Source of the DNA: Prevotella sp. UBA1705
GTDB taxonomy: Bacteria > Bacteroidota > Bacteroidia > Bacteroidales > Bacteroidaceae
Direction of reading: 5' to 3'
Length of the DNA stretch: 27,077 nt
Assembly (NCBI GenBank): GCA_002317385.1
Contig: DCJH01000067.1
Location: forward strand, 98,467-125,543
This document shows, piece by piece, positions 14,420-22,336 of this stretch. A program made the position numbers and the translations under genes. Position 1 is the first letter of the stretch, and each line of letters begins with the position of its first letter. Under the pieces are notes generated by a model. That model did not search any database and was not told the origin of the DNA. It saw nothing but the letters and a program-made list of their open reading frames with translations.

Positions 14420-17272
14420 ATGAAGACACACCTGCTCACATCCATACTCTGCCATCCAACATACGGGCGAAGTATTACACACAAGAAAACCACCCTCTCG
14501 CTCCTCCTCCTCGGGGCGGCACTGCTGCTCTCGCTGCCTGCCCGGGCCGACATTGTGAAGGGCCAGGTGGTCGATGCCGACACTGGCGAGCCGCTGCCCA
14601 ACGCCTCGCTCGAAGCCAAATTTATGTTGGGTCCCAACAGCTGGAGCAGCATGACATTTACGGCCGACAGCCTCGGGCGGTTCTCGCAATCTATGGCCAC
14701 GACGGGCAAGTGCACGTTCACAGCCCGAATGATAGGCTACAATGATGCCCGCCGTGAGAGCTATGTCTATGGCCACGAGAGCAACGACACCATCGACCTG
14801 GGCCCCTTCCGGCTCAAGCCCACGGCCCTGATGCTCAGCGAGGTGAAGGTGTCGGGAAAGATGAAACGGTTTACCATGAGCGGCGACACTATCGTGTTTC
14901 ATCCCGAAGCCTTCCGGCTGGAGGAGGGCGCGCGGCTCGATGAGCTCATCCGCAAGCTTCCGGGCGTGGAGAATCGCGACGGCAGGCTCTACTGGAACGG
15001 CAAGCCCATCCGCATGATGATGAACGGCAAGGATGCGTTTGGCGACGGCGGTATGCTCGGCGCGCTGCCTGCCGAGGCCGTGGAGAATATCAAGGCTTAC
15101 AACAAAGCCAGCGACCTGGCCCGCGCCACGGGTAAGGACGACGGCAAGGAAGACCACGTGCTCGACATCAAGATCAAGCCCGGATTCATGGATAAATGGT
15201 ATGGCGATGTGGAGGCGCAGGTGCAGACGCCTGACCGATATCTTGGCAGCCTATCGATGCAACGGCTGAGCGACAGCGCCCCCATGATGGTCTATGCCAA
15301 TGCCAACACCCTGAACCAAACGAAGTTGGCGGGCATTGGCTGGTGGAACTGGAGCACCTCCGGCGATGACGGGCAGGCGCAGCTGGGCAATGTGGAGTAT
15401 CAGCACAACTGGAAGACGCCCGGAGCCAAAGACTGGATGAACAACCGGATGAACGTGGGCGCCCAGATTTCCAACTCGAAAAGGTGGGGAACGAACTATT
15501 CCACACGACAGACCTACTATCCCGGGCAGGCCAAGACTTGGCAGTTGGGGCAGGATGGGGAAGAGACAAAGTCGTTGGAGCCCAAGTTTCATTTTAATTT
15601 CGTAGATTGGACTGATACCCTCAACCAAGTGTCGGCCTATGGAAACGTGGGCTATACCAAGACGGAGAAAATGCAGAACAATGCTTCCGCCCTATTCGAC
15701 AGCTCCCCCTTCGACCGTGGCGATTTCCCGCTGGAAGAGGCATTAGCGGCCACGGTGGGCACGCCGCTCTACGAACGGATGATCAACCGCAGCCGATACC
15801 ATTCCACTTCCATACAGGAATCGTTCAACACCGAGATGACGGCCGGCTGGACCCACAATGTCAGGGACGGGCGGTATGGCGTGACCGCCCAGTTCAACTA
15901 TATCAACGAGCTCGGCCGCATGAATGGCCACCGCACGTGGGACTATCTGCGTGAGCATATCGCCGAGCAGGAGTTTCAGTATGGTCGCACCCCCGACCGC
16001 AAGCTGTCGCTCTCTTTAGAGGCGGAATATGAGCAGTGGCTGAGCAAGAAACTGAGGCTCAACTTCAGCTACAAGATAGGGCTCGACCATCGCAACACCA
16101 CCAATAGCTACTACACTTCGCCCAGCGAGACGCTGCTGCACGACTCCTTAGACACCTGGCTCGATGCCGCCAACAGCTACCGGTCGCGCAACCACACGGT
16201 GAGACACAAGTTCCATCTTGGCAGCACCTGGAACGTGGGGCCACTGAGTTTCATGCCCGCCATAGACATTATAGCACAGCATGAGCATCTCGACTACCAG
16301 CGCGGGCGACTCGACACCACCGCCGTGCGCCGCAGCTGGATGCTCAATCCGGAGATGGCCGTGCGCTGGAAGATGGGCAAGCAGCAGGGGCTCGACCTGA
16401 AATACGGCTACACCACCCAGCTGCCTGCCCTGCTTTCCACGCTCGCCTATACCGACGACACCAACCCGCTCTATGTGGTGGAGGGCAATCCGGGGCTCCG
16501 GCGCTCCCACACCCATCGCTCATCGCTCATCTACAACCACACGTGGCTGCGGCAGCAAGCCACGTTCTCGGCCGAGTTGAACTATGACAGGGAGGTCTGT
16601 CCCGTGACCACCGTCATGCAATACGATGCGCAGATGGGCATCTATCGCAGTCATCAGGAGAACGTGCGGGGTGGCGACCGCTGGCGGCTGAACCTGAATG
16701 GGGACAAGAGCTGGAGCGAACATGTCAGGCTGAAGGATGTGATGAGCACGTCGTTGGCCACCCGTTACGGCTATCTTGCCACGCTGCGGCAGGGCGAGGC
16801 GGCGCAGCTCAACCGACAGCGCACATGGAATTGGAGCAACACCACGGAGGTCACCTATCAGAACGACTGGCTGGAGACCACGCTTTATGCCCAGCTCAAT
16901 ATGACGCAGGAGCGCTATTCGCTCGCCCCCACCTACGACCACACCCGATGGGACAATGACTATGGTTGGCGCCTATTGGTGAAATGGAAGAAATGGCAGG
17001 TACAGAGCAACCTTCATGAGGAGGTGCAACGCGGATTCGTCTCGGCCGCATTCAATCGCAGGATGTTGCTGTGGGATGCGTCGGTGGCCTACAAATGTCT
17101 GCACAACAAGGGATTGTTGAAGTTGAGTGCCAACGACATCTTCAACAATGCACGCTACTATCAGGCCAATGTCACCGCCTATCAGCGCTCGGAAAGCTGG
17201 TCGGAATACCTGCACCATTACCTCAATCTATCGTTCACCTACCACCTCGACGCCAAGGCGAAGAAGGGATAG
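14420..17272 (+). CDS. TonB-receptor-like outer-membrane beta-barrel protein with CarboxypepD_reg domain
   Basis: A 950-residue outer-membrane protein. The signal peptide has an unusually long n-region before the hydrophobic core LSLLLLGAALLLSLPARA (about 27-44). A carboxypeptidase regulatory-like domain follows (VKGQVVDADTGEPLPNASLE, about 48-125). Next is a plug-like region with SEVKVSG and the segment LDELIRKLPGVENRDGRLYW, typical of OMP_b-brl/TonB-dependent receptor relatives. The remaining 650 residues are aromatic-rich alternating beta strands ending in a Phe/Tyr strand (NLSFTYHLDAKAKKG). An in-frame TTG start 20 codons upstream is unlikely. No SusD homologue or sensor gene is adjacent, so the substrate is unknown. 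A degenerate TAATATTG box lies at 14355. Confidence 0.85.
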   Translation: MKTHLLTSILCHPTYGRSITHKKTTLSLLLLGAALLLSLPARADIVKGQVVDADTGEPLPNASLEAKFMLGPNSWSSMTFTADSLGRFSQSMATTGKCTFTARMIGYNDARRESYVYGHESNDTIDLGPFRLKPTALMLSEVKVSGKMKRFTMSGDTIVFHPEAFRLEEGARLDELIRKLPGVENRDGRLYWNGKPIRMMMNGKDAFGDGGMLGALPAEAVENIKAYNKASDLARATGKDDGKEDHVLDIKIKPGFMDKWYGDVEAQVQTPDRYLGSLSMQRLSDSAPMMVYANANTLNQTKLAGIGWWNWSTSGDDGQAQLGNVEYQHNWKTPGAKDWMNNRMNVGAQISNSKRWGTNYSTRQTYYPGQAKTWQLGQDGEETKSLEPKFHFNFVDWTDTLNQVSAYGNVGYTKTEKMQNNASALFDSSPFDRGDFPLEEALAATVGTPLYERMINRSRYHSTSIQESFNTEMTAGWTHNVRDGRYGVTAQFNYINELGRMNGHRTWDYLREHIAEQEFQYGRTPDRKLSLSLEAEYEQWLSKKLRLNFSYKIGLDHRNTTNSYYTSPSETLLHDSLDTWLDAANSYRSRNHTVRHKFHLGSTWNVGPLSFMPAIDIIAQHEHLDYQRGRLDTTAVRRSWMLNPEMAVRWKMGKQQGLDLKYGYTTQLPALLSTLAYTDDTNPLYVVEGNPGLRRSHTHRSSLIYNHTWLRQQATFSAELNYDREVCPVTTVMQYDAQMGIYRSHQENVRGGDRWRLNLNGDKSWSEHVRLKDVMSTSLATRYGYLATLRQGEAAQLNRQRTWNWSNTTEVTYQNDWLETTLYAQLNMTQERYSLAPTYDHTRWDNDYGWRLLVKWKKWQVQSNLHEEVQRGFVSAAFNRRMLLWDASVAYKCLHNKGLLKLSANDIFNNARYYQANVTAYQRSESWSEYLHHYLNLSFTYHLDAKAKKG

Positions 17273-17353
17273 GGCGAGGCGTTCTCTTAGCGTTGCCGTG
17301 GTGGCATGGCATGAATCCATGAGACAGACGGCAGCTTTACCGACTGCGAAAAG

Positions 17354-17386
17354 ACCGTCAGGATTATAATTTCTGACGGTTTTTTC
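17354..17386 (+). terminator. Terminator of the outer-membrane barrel gene
   Basis: ACCGTCAG (17354-17361) pairs with CTGACGGT (17373-17380), and seven Ts run through 17380-17386. It lies 82 bp after the stop codon. Confidence 0.85.
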
Positions 17387-17450
17387 CGTTGTTCTTATAG
17401 TCTATTCCATACTAAAAGGTGTATGGAGCAACGAAAAACAGATTGATACA

Positions 17451-18098
17451 ATGAAACATCAGGTAGACATCGCCACTTGGTCGCGTCGCGACAACTGGCG
17501 GTTTATGAAGGAGTTTGCCAACAGCTGGTATAGCATCACGTCGGAAGTGGACTGCACCGAGGCGCTCGAACGGAGCAAACGGGAGCACACCTCGTTCTTC
17601 ATCCATTATCTCTATGCCATGCTTCGGGCCGCCAATGAGGTGAGAGAGTTTGGCTATCGGCCCGATGGCGAGGGCGTTTGCTGGTTCGACAGCATCGGCG
17701 CCACGGTGCCTCTGGCCGTCGAGGGCGGCACATTCTACACCGTGCTCGTGCCCTATATCGAAGACTACCAAGCGTTTTATGACAAGGTAAAAGAGATTTC
17801 CGAGCATATTCCAGCCGATGGAGACCCTTACGGCGTGAACCGAGAGCTCATCGAGAGCGGCGAGACGGGGGTCATCAACATATCTGCCACGCCCAAGCTT
17901 TCGTTCTCCAGCATCACCTATACCTTCCATAAGCCCGGCCTCGGAAGCGATTGGCCTCTGATGAACGTGGGCAAAGCCGTTCGTCGCGAGGGCCGCTGGG
18001 TCATGCCCATCGGTATCTATGTGGACCATTGCTTTGTGGATGGCAGCAACCTTTCGGAGTTTATGGAGAAGGTGCAGCAGTATCTTCTTGTAGAATAA
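17451..18098 (+). CDS. CatA-like (chloramphenicol acetyltransferase superfamily) O-acyltransferase
   Basis: A 215-residue trimer-type acetyl-CoA transferase of the class A CAT fold. The catalytic HxxxDG motif is HCFVDG (His193, Asp197). The ISATPKLSFSSI segment (144-155) corresponds to the CAT region holding the transition-state serine, here Ser151. An N-terminal substrate-binding region is also recognisable (SFFIHYLYAMLRAANEV). Homologues are widespread in Bacteroidota chromosomes without resistance context, and no mobile element is nearby. The acceptor may therefore be something other than chloramphenicol. No clear promoter box was found. It converges on the thioesterase gene, with an inverted-repeat element between them. 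Confidence 0.85.
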   Translation: MKHQVDIATWSRRDNWRFMKEFANSWYSITSEVDCTEALERSKREHTSFFIHYLYAMLRAANEVREFGYRPDGEGVCWFDSIGATVPLAVEGGTFYTVLVPYIEDYQAFYDKVKEISEHIPADGDPYGVNRELIESGETGVINISATPKLSFSSITYTFHKPGLGSDWPLMNVGKAVRREGRWVMPIGIYVDHCFVDGSNLSEFMEKVQQYLLVE

Positions 18099-18110
18099 GA
18101 GGGGGAAAGG

Positions 18111-18210
18111 ATTAGAGAATAATAGCCATTACCATGTCGATTGTTTTCCAGTTGACAAAGTAATGGCTATTATTCTCTAATTCTTTTATTCTTTTATTCT
18201 TTTATTCTCT
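18111..18210. repeat. Inverted-repeat element with tandem ATTCTTTT units
   Basis: A perfect 22-bp inverted repeat (18111-18132 with 18160-18181) encloses a 27-nt centre. About 3.5 tandem copies of the octamer ATTCTTTT follow (18180-18207). The arms contain AGAGAATAATAG, which recurs at 18231-18243 and in a second element at 23967-24068. It lies between convergent genes and could fold as a long hairpin that ends both transcripts. Confidence 0.85.
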
Positions 18211-18215
18211 ACAAA

Positions 18216-18638
18216 CTACTGCAGTTCTAAGCTATTATTCTCTGAGAGCAGGGTGTCTTTCCGGTACCCACTTGCTGTGAAAATGGCAATGAGCATACCG
18301 TCCTGATTGGTGATGCGCACCTCGGCAAAGGGCATACGGTGGTGGTTCACCAGCTCATGCGCCTCGGCCAGCAGGTGGTCTCCGGTGTGCGCTGGGTTCA
18401 CATAGGTGATGTTGGCGCCCGTGGTGAGGGTGCTGATGCCATGACTGTTCACTGCGGCAGCGAAGGCCAGGTCGCACAAGGTGAACAGCACGCCACCCTG
18501 ACAAACACCATACGCGTTGAGGTGGCGGCGCTCCACCTGCATCTCAGCCTTAGCTGCTCCCTCCGTAATCTCGATGAGTTTGGCCCCCACATAGTTGGCA
18601 AAGTGGTCGTGGGCAAAGTATTCTTGTAGGTCCATCAT
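18216..18638 (-). CDS. PaaI-family hotdog-fold acyl-CoA thioesterase
   Basis: A 140-residue single hotdog domain. The active-site stretch AYGVCQGGVLFTLCDLAFA (about 43-61) carries the Gly-Gly turn and Asp of the PaaI family, and the TTGANITYVNPAHTGDHL strand follows. PaaI enzymes hydrolyse phenylacetyl-CoA and related esters, which fits the position directly after an ACT protein and phenylacetate-CoA ligase. The ATG overlaps the stop of the ACT gene (ATGA), and a second ATG follows at once. The last residues, SENNSLELQ, are encoded by a sequence that matches the neighbouring repeat element. Confidence 0.9.
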   Translation of the reverse strand: MMDLQEYFAHDHFANYVGAKLIEITEGAAKAEMQVERRHLNAYGVCQGGVLFTLCDLAFAAAVNSHGISTLTTGANITYVNPAHTGDHLLAEAHELVNHHRMPFAEVRITNQDGMLIAIFTASGYRKDTLLSENNSLELQ

Positions 18639-19063
18639 TGTGCCAATTTGATGAGGTCGCAGTCGTTGAGCGTCGTCAGGCAGTGCTCGGCGATGATCTG
18701 GTCGACCCGTTCCTTGTTGTCTGTCTTAAATATCAGCACGCCCTTGTCCTTGAGGAGGAACGAGTAGAGGTAGCTGATCTCGATGCCGTCGCTGGCGAAT
18801 ATCTCCAGCGCATCGGCCGCCTGACCGGGCGTATTCACCAGCGCGATGGCCTGAACCTGCGTCAGTGTGGCCGTGATGCCGGCCTCCTTGAGCACCAGAA
18901 ACGCCCGCTCGGGCTCGGTGCAGATAACCCGACAGATGCCGAAATCCTGGGTGTCGGCCAGCGTCGTGGTGATAATTTGTATCTGAGAAGTCTTGAACAG
19001 CCGCAGCACTTTCTCCAGAGTGCCGGCCTTATTCTGTATGAAAATGGAGAGTTGATGTACCAT
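18635..19063 (-). CDS. Tandem ACT-domain protein
   Basis: A 142-residue protein made of two ACT domains: residues about 1-68 (LSIFIQNKAGTLEKVLRLF) and about 70-138 (AIALVNTPGQAADALEIFAS). ACT domains bind small ligands, often amino acids, and control metabolic enzymes. Stand-alone ACT proteins next to phenylacetate-CoA ligase genes are common, and this one may sense an aromatic amino acid or arylacetate. That role is inference. It lies 42 bp after paaK and is translationally coupled to the thioesterase gene. Confidence 0.9.
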   Translation of the reverse strand: MVHQLSIFIQNKAGTLEKVLRLFKTSQIQIITTTLADTQDFGICRVICTEPERAFLVLKEAGITATLTQVQAIALVNTPGQAADALEIFASDGIEISYLYSFLLKDKGVLIFKTDNKERVDQIIAEHCLTTLNDCDLIKLAQ

Positions 19064-19105
19064 AGTCTTTGGTGTTAAGTGGAAATGGGGGAGACGTGGG
19101 GTGTT

Positions 19106-20428
19106 TTAGCTCTTGTCGGAAAGGAATGCTCGTCGGTCCACCACGCGCACAGCCTTGCCTTCGCTCGTAGGCAATGTGCCAGCGGGAAGCAGCTTCACGT
19201 GGGGCGTGAGCAGTATCTCGTCGTGCAGGGCGCGTGCAATGTTCTGTGTGAGCCGCTGCAACAGTCCGAAGTCGTCGGCGAAATCCTGCCCGAGTTCCAC
19301 CTCCACGGTCATGGCGTCGTTGCTTTCCTCGGTGTCGAGAGTGATGAGATAGTTGCTGCCCAACTCCTTGAATTGCATGAGCACTTGCTCGATTTGGATG
19401 GGGAAAATGTTCACGCCCTTGAGCACAATCATATCGTCCGACCGGCCGCGCATACGGTCGATGCGGCGATGATGACGCCCGCAGGGACACTCGCCAGGGA
19501 TGATTCGGGTGAGGTCGCGGGTGCGATAGCGCAGCAATGGCACCGCCTCGCGGTTGAGGGTGGTGAGCACCAGCTCGCCCATCTCGCCGTCGGGCACCGG
19601 CTCTAAGGTCTCAGGATTGATGATTTCCACGATGTAATAGTCCTCCCAGATGTGCATGCCGTTCTGCTCCTGGCACTCGAACGCCACGCCCGGACCACAC
19701 ATTTCCGACATGCCAAAGGAGTTGTAGGCCTTCACGCCGAGCATGTTTTCAATGCGCTTGCGCTGCTCGTCGCTGTGCGGTTCGGCCCCGATGGCAAGGA
19801 TGCGGAGGCTGGTATCGCGCTTCGGGTCGATGCCTTCCTGCTGCATTACCTCGTAGATGCGCGTGGCATAACTGGGTATGGCATGCACGACCGTGGTGCC
19901 GAAGTCGGTCATAAACTTAATCTGTCGCTTGGTGTTTCCGGCCGCGGCGGGCACCGTGAGCATGCCCAATTTCTCGGCACCATACTGGAATCCGAGTCCG
20001 CCGGTGAACATGCCGTAGCCCGAAGTGTTCTGAAACACATCCTCGGGACGTGCTCCCACCATCCACAGACAGCGTGCCACGGCATTGGCCCACTGCTCCA
20101 GGTCGCGCTGGGTATGCAGGATAACGGTGGGATTGCCGGTGGTGCCACTCGACGAATGGAGTCGCACACACTGGCTCAGCGGCACCGACGCGATGCCGAA
20201 GGGGTAGGTGTCGCGCAGGTCCTGCTTCGTGGTGAAGGGTATTCGGCGCAGGTCTTCGAGCGTCTGGATATCGTCGGGCTTGAGTCCGGCGGCCTCAAAG
20301 CGCTGCCGATAGAATGGAGAATTCATGCAGTGGGCAACAGTCTGCTTGAGCCGTTGCAGCTGCAGGGCCTCAATCTGAGGCCGCGTGAGCGTCTCCATCT
20401 CGGGGTTGAAGTAGGGCGAGTAGTTCAT
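19106..20428 (-). CDS. paaK: Phenylacetate-CoA ligase (arylacetate-CoA ligase)
   Basis: A 440-residue ANL-superfamily ligase that joins phenylacetate or related aryl acids to CoA using ATP. The reaction is reversible in principle and can make ATP. Visible motifs are the P loop SSSGTTGNPT (92-101), YNSFGMSEMCGPG (235-247), the ATP-binding Asp in RTRDL (302-306), the hinge GRSDDMIVLKGVN (328-340) and the C-terminal TSEGKAVRV with the candidate catalytic Lys. Length and motif order match PaaK. It follows the aminotransferase gene by 28 bp. Neighbours suggest indoleacetate, phenylacetate or 4-hydroxyphenylacetate as substrates. Confidence 0.95.
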   Translation of the reverse strand: MNYSPYFNPEMETLTRPQIEALQLQRLKQTVAHCMNSPFYRQRFEAAGLKPDDIQTLEDLRRIPFTTKQDLRDTYPFGIASVPLSQCVRLHSSSGTTGNPTVILHTQRDLEQWANAVARCLWMVGARPEDVFQNTSGYGMFTGGLGFQYGAEKLGMLTVPAAAGNTKRQIKFMTDFGTTVVHAIPSYATRIYEVMQQEGIDPKRDTSLRILAIGAEPHSDEQRKRIENMLGVKAYNSFGMSEMCGPGVAFECQEQNGMHIWEDYYIVEIINPETLEPVPDGEMGELVLTTLNREAVPLLRYRTRDLTRIIPGECPCGRHHRRIDRMRGRSDDMIVLKGVNIFPIQIEQVLMQFKELGSNYLITLDTEESNDAMTVEVELGQDFADDFGLLQRLTQNIARALHDEILLTPHVKLLPAGTLPTSEGKAVRVVDRRAFLSDKS

Positions 20429-20456
20429 GATGGCAATAGAAATAGAGTAGGGTGGG

Positions 20457-21767
20457 TTATAGAATATGGTCGTCGTGGAAGAGCTTCATGCGCTCGTCGA
20501 GCACCGTATAAAGCTCATCGCGCATGCGACTGGTGCAGGCCCGGATGCCCTCCTGGTGGCTTCCGGTGGTGTCGAGCGATATGCTGCTTACGCCATAGTG
20601 CATCAATTCCTTGGCCAACTCGCCTCCCGTCATGCCCGGGAAGCCGAGAGTGAAGAAGAATCCGTCGCCCACCTTGTCGGTAACATCACGGTCATAGACC
20701 ACCGTGAAGCCGTGGCGACAGAAGATTTCCTTCATCTTGTTGGCGCGACGCTCATATTCCCGCGTGTCCTCCACGAAGTTGATCTTGCCCTCGCAGCTCA
20801 TGCGGAGCATCTCGGCATAGCCATATTGTGTCGAGGCGGTGCAGCCACTGGTGATCATATAGAGTATGGCGGCCACGAACGAGCTGCCAAAAATGCCCGT
20901 GTCGTAGTAGCGTTGCTGCAACGCGGGGTAGTGGGTGTCGTAGAGTTTGTCACTGATGCAGACCAAGGCCATGCGCTGACCGGCATAGCTGAAAATCTTG
21001 CTCGACGAGAGCATGAGGATGTATCGGTCGGTGTAACGGGCCACAGTGGGCACATAGGGCGGCTCATAGGGATGCCCGAGGTCGCGCCGATAGTCCATGC
21101 AGAAGTAGGCGAGGTCTTCCAAAACCACCGCATCGTACTTGGTAGCCAGTTCTCCGATGACCTGCAACTCGCTCTCCTCCAAGCAAATCCAAGCTGGATT
21201 GTTGGGATTGGAATAGACGATGGCCGCCACGTCGCCGGCCTGCAGTTCCTGCTCCAGCTTCTCGCGAAGCTTGTCGCCACGGTAGGGGAAGATGTCGAAC
21301 TCCCTCCACTCGATGCCCAAAACGCGCAACTGCGACTTCTGAATGGGGAATCCCGGGTCGATGAACAGCACCTTGTCCTTGCCCGGAAGGCGCTGGGTGG
21401 TGGCGATAAACGACCCGAAACTGCCCGCCACGCTGCCCGTGGTGGGCACGCAGGAACGCGCACTGATATCCACGTTGATAAATGCTTTGACAAACTCGTG
21501 GGCCGCTTCCTTCAGTTCTTTCACTCCCGAGGCTGCGGGATATTGGCTTCCCACGCCACGGTCCAAGGCCCGCTTCTCGGCCTCCACGCCCCAATGGTTC
21601 ACCGGGAGACCCGGAGACCCCTGGTCCATCCGCACGAAGGGGATACCCGTTTTCTGCTCCAAATACTGGGCAACAAGGAGCGTTTCGCCGATGGTGGCAT
21701 GCGAAAGGTCGGCTACATGCGACTTCTCGCAGGCCACGTTGACAAGTTGTTCGCTGAATATCTTCAT
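20457..21767 (-). CDS. PLP-dependent class I/II aminotransferase, probably aromatic
   Basis: A 436-residue fold type I aminotransferase. The PLP sites are visible: NPNNP (187-191), Asp218 and Tyr221 in VLEDLAYF, Lys257 in SSSKIFSYAGQR for the Schiff base, and an Arg in the C-terminal small domain. It starts inside the iorB stop codon (ATGA) and precedes paaK, so it most likely interconverts aromatic amino acids and arylpyruvates, the substrates of IorAB. Specificity for Phe, Tyr or Trp cannot be told from sequence. The nearby omega-amidase hints that glutamine could be an amino donor. Confidence 0.88.
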   Translation of the reverse strand: MKIFSEQLVNVACEKSHVADLSHATIGETLLVAQYLEQKTGIPFVRMDQGSPGLPVNHWGVEAEKRALDRGVGSQYPAASGVKELKEAAHEFVKAFINVDISARSCVPTTGSVAGSFGSFIATTQRLPGKDKVLFIDPGFPIQKSQLRVLGIEWREFDIFPYRGDKLREKLEQELQAGDVAAIVYSNPNNPAWICLEESELQVIGELATKYDAVVLEDLAYFCMDYRRDLGHPYEPPYVPTVARYTDRYILMLSSSKIFSYAGQRMALVCISDKLYDTHYPALQQRYYDTGIFGSSFVAAILYMITSGCTASTQYGYAEMLRMSCEGKINFVEDTREYERRANKMKEIFCRHGFTVVYDRDVTDKVGDGFFFTLGFPGMTGGELAKELMHYGVSSISLDTTGSHQEGIRACTSRMRDELYTVLDERMKLFHDDHIL

Positions 21768-22336
21768 ATTTCCGTCAGTCCAAGATCAAATGCTTTATAG
21801 TTGTCCTCCACCACCTGCTCACCCTTGCGGGCAAAGATGCGACCGATAGCGTCGCGCAGTTCGGCTGGCGAGAGGATGCCGATAGCCTCGGCTGCCATAC
21901 CCAGGAGAATCATGTTGGCACTCTTGGGTGTGTGGTTTTCCTTGGCCAGACTGTCGATGGGCAGCGTTTTCACACGCGGAAGACGCTTCAGATCGTCGGC
22001 CACCTTAGCCGTGTCGGGGTAGTTGGGGATATTGATGAGGGGTTCAGAAGACGTGATGACCCATCCCTCCTCGTTGAGATAGGGCACATAGCGCAGTGCC
22101 TCCATCGGCTCCATGGCTATGATGATGTCGGCCTGTCCTTGCGGAATGAGGTCGCTGTAAATCTCCTCGGTGCTGAGACGCAGGTTGCTCTGCACGTCGC
22201 CACCACGCTGACTCATGCCGTGAACCTCTGCTTGTTTAAGATAAAGATTGGCTTTTGTGGCAGCCTCGCCGATGACGGTGGCGATGGAAAGGATTCCCTG
22301 ACCGCCAACGCCAGCTAATATGATGTTCTTTTTCAT
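21764..22336 (-). CDS. iorB: Indolepyruvate oxidoreductase subunit beta
   Basis: A 190-residue gamma-type domain of the 2-oxoacid:ferredoxin oxidoreductase family. The N-terminal GVGGQGILSIA (about 9-19) is the conserved glycine loop, and EVHGMSQRGGDVQS (about 37-50) is the family signature. It pairs with IorA to convert arylpyruvates to arylacetyl-CoA, CO2 and reduced ferredoxin, or the reverse. The start overlaps the iorA stop and the end overlaps the aminotransferase start, both as ATGA. Confidence 0.94.
   Translation of the reverse strand: MKKNIILAGVGGQGILSIATVIGEAATKANLYLKQAEVHGMSQRGGDVQSNLRLSTEEIYSDLIPQGQADIIIAMEPMEALRYVPYLNEEGWVITSSEPLINIPNYPDTAKVADDLKRLPRVKTLPIDSLAKENHTPKSANMILLGMAAEAIGILSPAELRDAIGRIFARKGEQVVEDNYKAFDLGLTEI

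Noticed and set aside
18180..18207. Tandem ATTCTTTT octamers as a CRISPR-like array
   Set aside because: The units are 8 bp with no spacers, so this is a simple tandem repeat inside the inverted-repeat element.
19652..20653. A 333-codon plus-strand open frame opposite paaK
   Set aside because: Shadow of paaK. The composition is rich in His, Gly and Arg with no domain, and the true gene has strong motif support.
20466..21800. A 444-codon open frame on the plus strand opposite the aminotransferase
   Set aside because: It mirrors the real gene across its full length, has no promoter or recognisable motif, and follows from the codon bias of the sense strand.
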